Assembly: GCA_017392525.1 (NCBI GenBank)
Contig: JAFOVD010000013.1
Location: forward strand, 1-43,745
Reading direction: 5' to 3'
DNA: 43,745 nt
From: Lachnospiraceae bacterium
GTDB lineage: Bacteria > Bacillota > Clostridia > Lachnospirales > Lachnospiraceae
Of this stretch, positions 15,285 to 23,183 are shown one piece after another. The notes beneath the pieces were generated by a model. That model had not been told where the DNA came from. It searched no databases and was given only the letters and a program-made list of their open reading frames with translations. Position numbers and translations under genes: made by a program. Numbering within the stretch: position 1 is the first letter of the stretch; every line of letters begins with the position of its first letter.

Positions 15285-16631
15285 ATGGAAACAACAAGTA
15301 AAAAAATGTCTCTTTTAGAGAAGCTTAGTTATGGTTCCGGAAACATGGGAATCTGCTTGGCAACAACAATCATATCAACATTTATGATGTACTTCTATAC
15401 AGATGTTATTCAGTTACAGTTGATACAGGTTGGAACAATTATGATGGTTGGTGGTGTGGTAGATGCCATTTCCGATGTTGCAATGGGAGTTATTGTAGAT
15501 AATACAAAGTCACGATGGGGTAAATGCAGACCATATATCATTTTCTGCGCAATCCCGATGGCAGTTGTTTGTTTCTTCCTGTTTCATATTCCGGAAGCTG
15601 CAAATCAGGTGAAATACATCTATGCAATGGTAACGTATGTTCTTTATACATTAGCTTACACAGCTGTGCTGATTCCACAGAATGTACTTCTTACAGCAGT
15701 GACAGATGATCCTAAGGACAGATTACAGGTAAATATGTTTGGAACTTTAGGAACAAATTTTGGTCAGCTGGCTGTTGCATCACTTGCACTTACACTGGTC
15801 AATGCTATTGGTAAGGGAGATGAATATCTCGGATATGGAGTAACATCCATGATTTTTGCCGGAATCGGAGCAATTCTTATCTTGATTGATGGATTAAATA
15901 CAAGAGAAAGATTGAATGCCGGTGCAGCACAGAAGGCGACAGCTACAGATATGTTAAAGGCTATGAAAAACGGGCCATGGGTTATCTGCACACTGACTTC
16001 ATTATTTACAATTGCAGTTGTTGTAATAAAGGCAACAACAACGGTATATTTTGCTACAAATGTACTTGAGAACGTAGGCATTGCGTCAACATTACTGTCA
16101 ATCTCCAACTTAATTGGTATTCCGCTTACGTTGGTGATTCCGTTTATTGCAACAAAAATAGGTAAGAGAAATCTAGTATGGACTGGAGCGATTTTCTCCA
16201 TTGCTGGTTCACTGGGAACATTGTTATGTAAGGATTCTATTGTATTTGTAATTATATTTACAGTTGTTGCATCCATTGGATTAGCATTCATTAACGGTAT
16301 TATTTATGTTATGTGTGCAGAATCCATAGATTATGGAGAATGGAAAACAGGAATCAGAATTCAGGGATTCCTTATGGCCTTTATTGGATTTACAATAAAG
16401 ATAGCAAATTCTCTGGTATCCCTTCTTATTACAACAATTCTGAATATAGGAGGATATGATGGAAGTAAGGATGTGCAGACTGCTTCCGCATGTACAGCAA
16501 TTGAGTTTTGCTATATCGGCTTACCTGTAATCCTCATGGTTGCAGTTGTAATTATTAATGTATTTTATCATCTTGATAAGCAGTATCCGGAAATCAGAGC
16601 TGCGCTGGATGCAAAAAGAAATAATGCTTAA
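15285..16631 (+). CDS. GPH-family sugar:cation symporter (MelB/XynB-type)
   Basis: The 448-aa protein has about twelve membrane spans and the glycoside-pentoside-hexuronide (GPH) signature: LEKLSYGSGNMG at the N-terminus, then DAISDVAMGVIVDNTKSRWG, the family's conserved loop 2-3 region, and RPYIIF. GPH carriers import oligosaccharides or glycosides with H+ or Na+. It heads a tightly packed set with esterases and an AraC regulator, so the cargo may be an acylated oligosaccharide, for example acetylated or feruloylated xylo-oligosaccharides (inference). The start has GGAGGG upstream. The leader (15180-15284) includes a small GTGG/CCAC hairpin and no obvious sigma-70 consensus, which fits activator-dependent expression. 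Confidence 0.92.
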   Translation: METTSKKMSLLEKLSYGSGNMGICLATTIISTFMMYFYTDVIQLQLIQVGTIMMVGGVVDAISDVAMGVIVDNTKSRWGKCRPYIIFCAIPMAVVCFFLFHIPEAANQVKYIYAMVTYVLYTLAYTAVLIPQNVLLTAVTDDPKDRLQVNMFGTLGTNFGQLAVASLALTLVNAIGKGDEYLGYGVTSMIFAGIGAILILIDGLNTRERLNAGAAQKATATDMLKAMKNGPWVICTLTSLFTIAVVVIKATTTVYFATNVLENVGIASTLLSISNLIGIPLTLVIPFIATKIGKRNLVWTGAIFSIAGSLGTLLCKDSIVFVIIFTVVASIGLAFINGIIYVMCAESIDYGEWKTGIRIQGFLMAFIGFTIKIANSLVSLLITTILNIGGYDGSKDVQTASACTAIEFCYIGLPVILMVAVVIINVFYHLDKQYPEIRAALDAKRNNA

Positions 16632-16649
16632 GAAGTAAGGAGAAAAATT

Positions 16650-17453
16650 ATGTCTACAGGAAAGATGCGGTTTTATTCCGTTTGTCAGAATGCGCAGGTA
16701 GAGTTTACATATGTACTGCCAAATGACTATCCACCGTTTATGACGGAGGTTAATCCACATTTTAAAAGAGGTATGAAAGCACTTTATCTGCTTCATGGTA
16801 TTACAGGAAATGATCTCGACTGGGAATGCAATGGTACAGCAGAGGAACTGGCATTAAAGTATAATCTCGCAATATTTATGGTTACAGCAGGAAATAATTT
16901 CTATCTGGATCGTGCTGCAACTGGCGCACAGTATGGTAAGTATGTGGGACAGGAAGTGATTGATTTTACCAGAAAGACCTTTCATCTGTCAGATAAGAGA
17001 GAGGACACATTGATTGGAGGTCTATCCATGGGCGGATTTGGAGCAATCCATACCGCCTGGGCTTATCCGGATACATTTGGCGGAATTGTCGCACTTTCCT
17101 CAGCCTTGATTATCCATAATATACAGGGCATGAAGCCTGGTACTAAGGATATGATGGCAAATTATGAATACTACCGTGAAGTATTCGGAGATCTAGATAA
17201 GGTTTCGGAATCGGATAATAATCCGGAGGTTCTCTATAAGAAATGTATACAAGAGGGCAAGAAGATGGCGCCTCTTTATATGGCGATTGGCAAAGAGGAT
17301 TTCCTGTATCAGGAAAACCAGATTATGAGAAAGTTTTTAGATGATCAGGGAGCAAATTATAAGTATGAAGAGGGTCCGGGAATCCATGATTGGAATTTCT
17401 GGAATGCCTATATTACCAAGGGATTGGAGTATGTTTTAAATGAAATCAAATAG
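16650..17453 (+). CDS. Esterase D/tributyrin-esterase-like alpha/beta hydrolase (first copy)
   Basis: The 267-aa cytoplasmic protein lacks a signal peptide. The esterase-family fold (PF00756) is shown by ALYLLHGITGNDLDW (oxyanion region), the nucleophile elbow GGLSMGGFGA with Ser126, and the catalytic His246 in GIHDW. Relatives deacetylate or de-feruloylate short xylan fragments or hydrolyse small acyl esters. It lies 18 bp behind the symporter, and its end overlaps the next esterase by 14 bp, which indicates translational coupling. An intracellular location behind a sugar importer suggests it trims ester groups from imported oligosaccharides. It resembles the product of 19558-20367 (same FTRKxxxLSDKREDT segment), so the two are probably paralogues. 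Confidence 0.88.
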   Translation: MSTGKMRFYSVCQNAQVEFTYVLPNDYPPFMTEVNPHFKRGMKALYLLHGITGNDLDWECNGTAEELALKYNLAIFMVTAGNNFYLDRAATGAQYGKYVGQEVIDFTRKTFHLSDKREDTLIGGLSMGGFGAIHTAWAYPDTFGGIVALSSALIIHNIQGMKPGTKDMMANYEYYREVFGDLDKVSESDNNPEVLYKKCIQEGKKMAPLYMAIGKEDFLYQENQIMRKFLDDQGANYKYEEGPGIHDWNFWNAYITKGLEYVLNEIK

Positions 17454-18570
17454 TTTTGGATGGAATAATTGCATAGAACCACAGTTTCTCTCCATGGATC
17501 CGGTACTTCCGCCAGAGGGGGTGCCGGACCCTCTTCTTTATAAGGATGGCGCCTGGTATCTCAATCTATATGCCAAAGAAGCTCATGTAGTGACCTATGG
17601 TTGGGCTGATCAGGTGTTTTTATGTGAGAAAAAAGAGGATGGTACATGGCAATCCAGATTGCCGTTTCAGAAGGGAATGAATTACATTGCGATTCAGATT
17701 GACGGTGTGGATGTGTTGAACCCATATCTTCCAATTGGATACGGCTATTCAAGACCTTGCAATTATATAGAACTTCCTCAGGAAGACGGAGATTTTTATG
17801 CAACACGTAAGGTGAAACACGGCAGAGTGATAATTGAAAAATACTTTTCAAAAGTCACACAGGAATGGGAACGTTGCATGGTTTATACGCCATATGCCTA
17901 TGATGAGGAGCCGGAGAAGACATTTCCGGTACTTTATCTACAGCATGGGCATGGAGAAAATGAAATCGGATGGATCAGCACGGGACGTTTACCGGATATT
18001 CTGGACAATCTGCAGGCTGAGGGCAAATGTGAACCCTTCGTTGTAGTTATGAATAGTGGTATGGTTCAGGTGGAAATGGATGGAGAAAGAACCGTGGATT
18101 TCACAAGATTTGATGACCTTTTGACCGTGGATATCATTCCTTTTATAGAGGGACGTTATCACGTGGGAGGACAGCGTAAACTGCGTGGAATGGCCGGATT
18201 GTCCATGGGCAGCCTGCAGACAAGTATAAGTGGATTCAAGCATCCGGAAATGTTCAGTTGCCTGGGGATTTTCAGTGGATTTCTACACGATTGGATTCAG
18301 GGCTCATTGATTGATATGGTTGATCGTGGAGCAGGAGATGATCAGCACCTGGAATTTTTGAAGAAATTAAAAGATTCGAAGGTATTTGACGTGTTCTTTC
18401 GTGGAATCGGAGAAGAAGATCCGTTTCTTGAATATTTCCTGGGAGATGATGAGCTGGTAAAAGCTTCAGGAATTCAAGAGACAAGAGTGATTTATCCGGG
18501 AACACATGACTGGAACACATGGAGATATTGTATTCGTGACTTTGCACAATTGATTTTCCGTGAGAAATAG
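17440..18570 (+). CDS. Esterase with N-terminal beta-sandwich domain (feruloyl-esterase-like)
   Basis: The 376-aa protein has no signal peptide. Residues 1-105 look like an immunoglobulin/E-set-type sandwich (WADQVFLCEKKEDGTWQSRL) as found before the catalytic domain in several feruloyl and acetylxylan esterases. From about residue 125 comes the PF00756 fold with VLYLQHGHGENEIGW, the nucleophile elbow GLSMGS with Ser255, and His356 in GTHDW. It overlaps the preceding esterase gene and touches the AraC gene. The substrate is inferred to be an esterified plant-wall oligosaccharide because of the transporter and sister esterases; this is not proven by sequence. Confidence 0.82.
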   Translation: MKSNSFGWNNCIEPQFLSMDPVLPPEGVPDPLLYKDGAWYLNLYAKEAHVVTYGWADQVFLCEKKEDGTWQSRLPFQKGMNYIAIQIDGVDVLNPYLPIGYGYSRPCNYIELPQEDGDFYATRKVKHGRVIIEKYFSKVTQEWERCMVYTPYAYDEEPEKTFPVLYLQHGHGENEIGWISTGRLPDILDNLQAEGKCEPFVVVMNSGMVQVEMDGERTVDFTRFDDLLTVDIIPFIEGRYHVGGQRKLRGMAGLSMGSLQTSISGFKHPEMFSCLGIFSGFLHDWIQGSLIDMVDRGAGDDQHLEFLKKLKDSKVFDVFFRGIGEEDPFLEYFLGDDELVKASGIQETRVIYPGTHDWNTWRYCIRDFAQLIFREK

Positions 18571-18582
18571 ATGGGAGACCAT

Positions 18583-19545
18583 ATGGCAGCATTATACCAA
18601 TTGGAGAACTTTGAGAATAACAGAGTTCCAATCAAAATCTACAATCATAAACAGGATGGAGAGAAGATTTACACGCCCCTTCATTGGCATCGAAATATTG
18701 AGTTCAATCTGGCAACAGTTGGACGGGTTATGAGCTATGTCAATGGTGAAAAAATCATTAAGAATGCCGGAGAGTGGAATGTTATCAATACGACGGTGAT
18801 TCATTCGGATCACTATGTGGAGAAGACAGATCATTTTGAGGGCATTACGGTGCAGATTTCAAAGAGTTTTCTCGATAAATGGCTGGGAGAGAATCTGGTA
18901 TTTCAGGTGCCAAAGAGGCCGGAGGACAGAGAGAGAATCCGGGAGATACTGCTTCAGTTTGGAGCGATAGAACGGCAGTGCAATATTGAAGCCGGATTTT
19001 CAAGCGGAATGGATGAAAGACTGAATTATGCGAACTGGAACCTGAATGAGAGAAAGAAACAGCATATGAATGGAGCAGATTCGCAAGAGGTGGATATCTG
19101 GAGTGATCACAGCAGTCGGATTTTGAAACTCAGAAAGATGGAGCTGACGTTCCATTTCCTGCAGGAGCTGGAAAGATGTTGTATCGCAGATGTGGATGTG
19201 ACCAAGCTGCAGAGTAAGTCGGATGCGGCAGTGAAGGATGTGATTCAATATATTGAGGAGCATTTTTCTGAGAGTATTACATTAAATCAAGTGGCAAAAC
19301 ATTTTGGCTATACACCGTCTCATTTGTCCAGAACATTTAAATCCAGAGTGGGTGCTAATTTTCATGATTATCTGCAGAATGTGAGAATCACACACAGTGT
19401 GGAACTTCTGCGATCAAAACCCAATATGCTGCTTTTGGATTGTGCAATGCAAAATGGATTTTCCAATGTGAAATCATTTATTACAGAGTTTCATCGCACC
19501 TTTGGCTGTACGCCATCGGAGTGGGTGCGAAATGGTATGAAATAG
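18583..19545 (+). CDS. AraC-family transcriptional regulator
   Basis: The protein has an N-terminal cupin-like sensing domain (HWHRNIEFNLATVGRVMSYV) and a C-terminal pair of helix-turn-helix motifs in about the last 100 residues (ITLNQVAKHFGYTPSHLSR; then LDCAMQNGFSNVKSFITEF and FGCTPSEW). Between them is a less conserved 90-residue linker. I choose ATG 18583 because GGGAG lies five bases before it; ATG 18571, right after the previous stop, is also in frame but lacks a site. It sits inside the esterase operon and is the obvious candidate activator of the symporter promoter, responding to the imported sugar. The ligand is unknown. Confidence 0.9.
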   Translation: MAALYQLENFENNRVPIKIYNHKQDGEKIYTPLHWHRNIEFNLATVGRVMSYVNGEKIIKNAGEWNVINTTVIHSDHYVEKTDHFEGITVQISKSFLDKWLGENLVFQVPKRPEDRERIREILLQFGAIERQCNIEAGFSSGMDERLNYANWNLNERKKQHMNGADSQEVDIWSDHSSRILKLRKMELTFHFLQELERCCIADVDVTKLQSKSDAAVKDVIQYIEEHFSESITLNQVAKHFGYTPSHLSRTFKSRVGANFHDYLQNVRITHSVELLRSKPNMLLLDCAMQNGFSNVKSFITEFHRTFGCTPSEWVRNGMK

Positions 19546-19557
19546 GAAGGGGAAGCA

Positions 19558-20367
19558 ATGGCTTATTTAACAATGGAATTTAACTCCATGGCACTATGTC
19601 GTGGCGTGGAGATCAAGGTGTTCCTGCCGACGGACGGGTTGTCTACAAAGCAGTGGGAGGCACCATATAAAACTTGCTATTTTCTGCCGGGTTATAGTGT
19701 GGATGCAAGTAGTATTTTGACATATATCAATTTGAGAAAACAGTGTGAATTAAAGGGGATGGCAATTGTCCTTGTGGACGGATGCAATTCCTTCTATGTA
19801 GATCATCCGGAGAGAAATGAGAACTTCTCCAAATTTATCGGAGAGGAATTAATAGAATTTACAAGGAAAATATTGCCGCTGTCGGACAAGAGAGAAGACA
19901 CATATGTGGCAGGAATTTCAATGGGTGGATATGGAGCGATATACAACGGATTAAAGTATCGCGATAAGTTTTCTAAAATTGCGGGATTATCTCCTGCAGT
20001 GGATCCGAAACATCTGCTGAACAATTTTCCAATGTTGGGATTCAGACCCGAGGTATTTCAGGCAACATTTGGCTCAGAAGAAGCATATGAAAACAGTAAC
20101 AGGAATCTCTTCCGGGAATGGCCAAAATTAAAGGATGATCCGCTTTTGCCGGGATTATTTATGGCCTGTGGCAATGCTGACGGATTGGTATGGGATTCTG
20201 TGAGTCGCCTGTCGGAAACACTGTCTGAGGCAGGTATAGAACATGTTTTAAAGGAAACAACAGGAAATCATGAATATGATGTATGGGAACGTATGGCGGA
20301 TGCAGCATTCTCATATTTTGCGGATATAGAAGAGGGTAGTAACAATGCCCTTGTGCTTGGATTTTAG
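19558..20367 (+). CDS. Esterase-family alpha/beta hydrolase (second copy)
   Basis: The 269-aa cytoplasmic protein starts MAYLTMEFNSMALCRGVEIK, a tributyrin-esterase-type beginning. The nucleophile elbow is GISMGGYGA with Ser121, and the C-terminal GNHEYDVWE provides the catalytic His. The segment FTRKILPLSDKREDTYV closely parallels the esterase at 16650-17453, which indicates paralogy. AAGGGGAAG precedes the ATG, and the gene follows the AraC regulator by 12 bp. It is presumably the third deacylase of the locus; three related but distinct esterases suggest different acyl groups or positions on the same substrate. Confidence 0.87.
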   Translation: MAYLTMEFNSMALCRGVEIKVFLPTDGLSTKQWEAPYKTCYFLPGYSVDASSILTYINLRKQCELKGMAIVLVDGCNSFYVDHPERNENFSKFIGEELIEFTRKILPLSDKREDTYVAGISMGGYGAIYNGLKYRDKFSKIAGLSPAVDPKHLLNNFPMLGFRPEVFQATFGSEEAYENSNRNLFREWPKLKDDPLLPGLFMACGNADGLVWDSVSRLSETLSEAGIEHVLKETTGNHEYDVWERMADAAFSYFADIEEGSNNALVLGF

Positions 20368-20376
20368 GAGGACATT

Positions 20377-21231
20377 ATGACGCATCAGGAAGTTATTCAG
20401 CGAATAATTGCATATCATCCCCCGATTGATGAGAAAAATACATGTGATGGATTTAAAGCAGGAAACCCATCAGATGTTTGCACTGGAATAGTAACAGCTA
20501 TTGTGCCTACGGTAGAGGTGATTCAGAAGACAAAGGAACTGGGAGCAAATCTTTTGATTGTCCATGAGCCTACATTTTATATGACGCCGGATTATCCGGA
20601 CTGGCATACGGATTTTACAAATAGTGTGGTGGAAGAGAAGAAGGCGATGCTTCAGGAGGCCGGAATAACCATCTGGCGAGATCATGATCATATGCATGCT
20701 AATCAGCCGGACAGTATCTTTACAGGGGTGATTCGACGCCTTGGATGGGAAGATTACAGAATGGATGTAGAACTTCCACTCTTTTTCGGATTTGAGATTC
20801 CGAAGATGACAGTTGAGGAAATGAACAGTTTCCTACAGGAGAAGTTCCATCTGAATGGTCTTCGATATATTGGCAATCCATCGGATGAAATCTCTCGTAT
20901 TGCCATTATAGGACACTTATGCCCCGGCATGTTTATGGAAGAATCTGAAGATGCTAAGGGCAATTACCATGATTATGCAACTTCTATTATCAGGGAGTTG
21001 GAAGAGGACCGATTTGACGCAGTAATCCCGGGAGAGGTGATTGAATGGAACCTGCTTTCTTATATCCGGGATGCAGCGGCAATGGGAAGAAATAAAGCCT
21101 GTTTCAATATCGGGCATTTCAGCCTGGAAGAACCCGGCATGGAATACGCTGCAGAATGGATTCGAGAACTTGTGCCACAGGAGCTTCCCGTGCACTATGT
21201 AAGAGTTGAGGAAATGTATCATTTCCACTAG
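20377..21231 (+). CDS. Nif3-like dinuclear-metal protein
   Basis: The 284-aa protein matches the NIF3/YqfO family (PF01784), which forms hexameric toroids with two metal ions per subunit. Visible metal-ligand candidates are the HEP of LLIVHEPTFY, the DHDHMH cluster near residue 106, and the C-terminal GHFSLEEPGMEY, where family members have a conserved H...E pair. The biochemical role of Nif3 proteins is unsettled; some were annotated as GTP cyclohydrolase type 2. It lies 9 bp after the last esterase with an AGGAGG site, so it is the distal gene of that operon. An attractive inference is a hydrolase for the same pathway; this is not shown. Confidence 0.85.
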   Translation: MTHQEVIQRIIAYHPPIDEKNTCDGFKAGNPSDVCTGIVTAIVPTVEVIQKTKELGANLLIVHEPTFYMTPDYPDWHTDFTNSVVEEKKAMLQEAGITIWRDHDHMHANQPDSIFTGVIRRLGWEDYRMDVELPLFFGFEIPKMTVEEMNSFLQEKFHLNGLRYIGNPSDEISRIAIIGHLCPGMFMEESEDAKGNYHDYATSIIRELEEDRFDAVIPGEVIEWNLLSYIRDAAAMGRNKACFNIGHFSLEEPGMEYAAEWIRELVPQELPVHYVRVEEMYHFH

Positions 21232-21252
21232 AGGCACGAAATCTTGTGCCTC
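21231..21252. other. Hairpin at the end of the esterase operon, followed by A-run
   Basis: The perfect arms GAGGCAC and GTGCCTC (8-nt loop) begin at the last base of the nif3-like stop codon. The plus strand continues with seven A residues, so this is not a standard intrinsic terminator. It may be an mRNA 3' end or a protein site. Confidence 0.35.
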
Positions 21253-21362
21253 AAAAAAAGTAGACCACAAGTTTTCTAAAAATGTAGAATAGATGGTGAA
21301 AACGCGTTAGACTAGAGTTAGTGAGAAGTCGACATATTTTTCTTCAACGAGGGGAGGATAAT

Positions 21363-22541
21363 ATGAATTTAGAGCGTTTAGAGACCATGATTAATGAGTA
21401 TATGGACCAGTTTAGTGTCCGTGCCAACACCAACACGCATGATGAGATGTCGAAGTGGCGTACAGCATATGCTTGCAAGAAATGGGACAACGATGCCGAA
21501 GATTTCCTACAGATGTTTCAGACCTGCACAAAGGAGAGTCGTAGATTGCTTTCCGGAAACAGTGTATATCAGCCGAGACTTGCCGTAGAGAATCTGGTTC
21601 GACGTGATCGCGGTAATGAAGAGGAAGAGGTGCGTACGTATTTCAAGATGCTTCTGGAGGACAGTCCCAAGGATCTGAAGAAACGGGAGGCATATATGGA
21701 GGATTTTATCCAGAAGATGAATGATCTGGAGGAAGAGTGTCTGATGCCTCAGCAGATGTATAAGCTGGACAAGCGAGCTTGCTTGATGTTTATGGGGCTG
21801 GTACATCCGAAGAAGGATTATATGTATAAGCAGCGGGCGGTGGATTTCTTCCGGGATTATATAGAGTACGATTCCGGCGGCTCGTTCATTCTGGCTAACT
21901 ACTATGCATTCTGTGATGATGTTGTAGCGGAGCTGGAGAAACATGAGGATTTGCTTGAAATGGTTACGGCGGAGTTGAAAAAGCAGGCAAAGATGTTTAA
22001 GATGCCTGGGCTTGAGAAAATTGATCCAAAGCATCACATTCTGCTTTATGATCTTATGTATGTGACTGAGAAATACGGTTTTAAGACTCAGCATGAGGCT
22101 GAGATTGAGCCGGAGGGTAAGGCTAGAGGAAAGCAGAAGAGTAAGGCAGAGAGGGAGCAGGAAGAGCGCGACAAAAGGAAGAAACAGCTCTATGATGAAC
22201 TTGATAATCTCCGGGATACTATTATAGATAAAGAGATTGAGCTGGATAGAATAGATGAAGTCGATGTTGTGGGGGAAAAGGTCAAACACTTTAAGTTTGG
22301 CGATGGAGAGATTATTGATAAGGATAATGATATTGCCACAATTCGCTTTAATGTTGGAGAGAAGAAGATGAGCATGCGTTTTGTTGCAGAGCGAAAGATG
22401 CTTCTTAACAAGGATTTGACAACGGCCTATATGCGAAGAGCTCGTGTGGAACGTGAAATTCATGAGATGGAAAAGCGTGTGGAAAGTGATGAGAAGATTC
22501 TAATTAACATTAAGAATATAGAAATAAAGCTTGGTAAATAG
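21363..22541 (+). CDS. Unrecognised coiled-coil protein with PcrA/UvrD-Tudor-like motif
   Basis: The 392-aa, highly charged, cytoplasmic protein is not one I recognise as a named family. Residues 1-230 are mostly helical. Residues 245-300 (KQKSKAEREQEERDKRKKQL onward) form a long coiled coil. Residues about 300-345 contain VGEKVKHFKFGDGEIIDKD followed by a short beta strand (ATIRF), which matches the pattern G-x-x-V-x-H-x-x-F-G-x-G of the Tudor-like domain at the C-terminus of PcrA/UvrD helicases, where it contacts RNA polymerase. The helicase itself is absent. The start is ATG 21363 behind GAGGGGAGG; an upstream in-frame codon at 21321 has no such site. It is transcribed alone, between the esterase and queuosine operons. 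Confidence 0.7.
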   Translation: MNLERLETMINEYMDQFSVRANTNTHDEMSKWRTAYACKKWDNDAEDFLQMFQTCTKESRRLLSGNSVYQPRLAVENLVRRDRGNEEEEVRTYFKMLLEDSPKDLKKREAYMEDFIQKMNDLEEECLMPQQMYKLDKRACLMFMGLVHPKKDYMYKQRAVDFFRDYIEYDSGGSFILANYYAFCDDVVAELEKHEDLLEMVTAELKKQAKMFKMPGLEKIDPKHHILLYDLMYVTEKYGFKTQHEAEIEPEGKARGKQKSKAEREQEERDKRKKQLYDELDNLRDTIIDKEIELDRIDEVDVVGEKVKHFKFGDGEIIDKDNDIATIRFNVGEKKMSMRFVAERKMLLNKDLTTAYMRRARVEREIHEMEKRVESDEKILINIKNIEIKLGK

Positions 22542-22548
22542 CATTCTC

Positions 22549-22577
22549 TTGACAGACCTCACTGTTGAACATACAAT
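22549..22577 (+). promoter_or_regulatory. Sigma-70/sigmaA promoter of the preQ1 operon
   Basis: A consensus -35 box TTGACA (22549-22554) is separated by exactly 17 bp from TACAAT (22572-22577). Transcription should begin near 22584, just upstream of the riboswitch aptamer. This is the clearest promoter in the window. Confidence 0.88.
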
Positions 22578-22596
22578 GAATAAGCAAAATTTCATA

Positions 22597-22640
22597 AGAC
22601 AGTTCATTTGTACCATCCTGTCTATAAACAAAACTAGGGC
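22597..22640 (+). ncRNA. preQ1-I riboswitch aptamer
   Basis: The stem AGACAG (22597-22602) pairs with CTGTCT (22618-22623) around the loop TTCATTTGTACCATC. It is followed by the A-rich tail ATAAACAAAACTAGGG (22624-22639). The tail resembles those of the characterised preQ1-I aptamers of Bacillus subtilis queC and Thermoanaerobacter tengcongensis, and its GGG can pair with ACC in the loop to form the H-type pseudoknot. It stands between a consensus promoter and a terminator, ahead of the complete preQ1 synthesis operon. Ligand binding is expected to switch off the operon. Identification was made by eye, without a covariance model. Confidence 0.8.
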
Positions 22641-22695
22641 TATTGGCATACGGCAAAGTATGCGATTTTATGAAATTATAGGATTTGTAATTTTG

Positions 22696-22725
22696 GACCC
22701 ATGGTATATCCATGGGTCTTTTTTT
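22696..22725 (+). terminator. Regulatory intrinsic terminator between riboswitch and queD
   Basis: A perfect 9-bp hairpin GACCCATGG / CCATGGGTC with loop TATAT is followed by seven T residues, ending 17 bp before the queD start. An additional hairpin, GCATAC/GTATGC, lies at 22646-22663. It is the likely expression platform of the preQ1 aptamer. I could not find a convincing anti-terminator pairing by eye. Confidence 0.85.
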
Positions 22726-22742
22726 GTTGGAAGGAGCGTTAG

Positions 22743-23168
22743 ATGTTTTATATAAAATCCGAAGAAAGCTTTGATTCTGCGCATTTCCTAAAGGATTATC
22801 AGGGGAAATGCAGCAATTTGCACGGCCATAGATGGCGCGTTGTGGTAGAGGTGCAGGGAGAAACTCTACGAGAAGACCGGCAAAACCGAGGTATGGTTTT
22901 CGACTTCGGCGATTTGAAGAGTGTGTTAAAGGAAATGTGTGATTATCTGGATCATAGTCTGATTTACGAGGAGGGATCCTTGAAGGAGAAGACAGTAGAG
23001 GCCTTGAAAGAGGAGGATTTTCGACTGATCAGTGTGGGATTTCGTCCGACAGCCGAGAATTTTTCAAGATATTTCTATGAGGAAATTAAGAACCGTGGAT
23101 TTTTAGTGCATCGTGTAGATGTCTATGAGACACCAAATAACTGTGCTTCCTACGAGGAAAACAGGTAA
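22743..23168 (+). CDS. queD: 6-carboxy-5,6,7,8-tetrahydropterin synthase QueD
   Basis: The 141-aa protein has all features of QueD: zinc ligands His14 (SAHF), His27 and His29 (NLHGH), the catalytic Cys23, the LDHS motif in the middle, and the C-terminal VYETPNNCASY. It converts dihydroneopterin triphosphate into 6-carboxytetrahydropterin, the second step of 7-deazaguanine synthesis for the tRNA base queuosine. GGAAGGAG precedes the ATG. It is the first gene behind the preQ1 riboswitch and terminator, and queE follows after 15 bp. Confidence 0.95.
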   Translation: MFYIKSEESFDSAHFLKDYQGKCSNLHGHRWRVVVEVQGETLREDRQNRGMVFDFGDLKSVLKEMCDYLDHSLIYEEGSLKEKTVEALKEEDFRLISVGFRPTAENFSRYFYEEIKNRGFLVHRVDVYETPNNCASYEENR

Positions 23169-23183
23169 GTAAGGAAAAAAGGT

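Noticed and set aside
15764-16291. Open frame of 175 codons on the minus strand
   Set aside because: Antisense to the GPH symporter; its composition is a mirror of the membrane-protein codons, and it has no domain.
21507-22463. Long open frame (318 codons) on the minus strand
   Set aside because: It lies entirely antisense to the well-supported gene at 21363-22541, has a low-complexity Leu/Ile/His-rich translation, and lacks family motifs and a good ribosome binding site.
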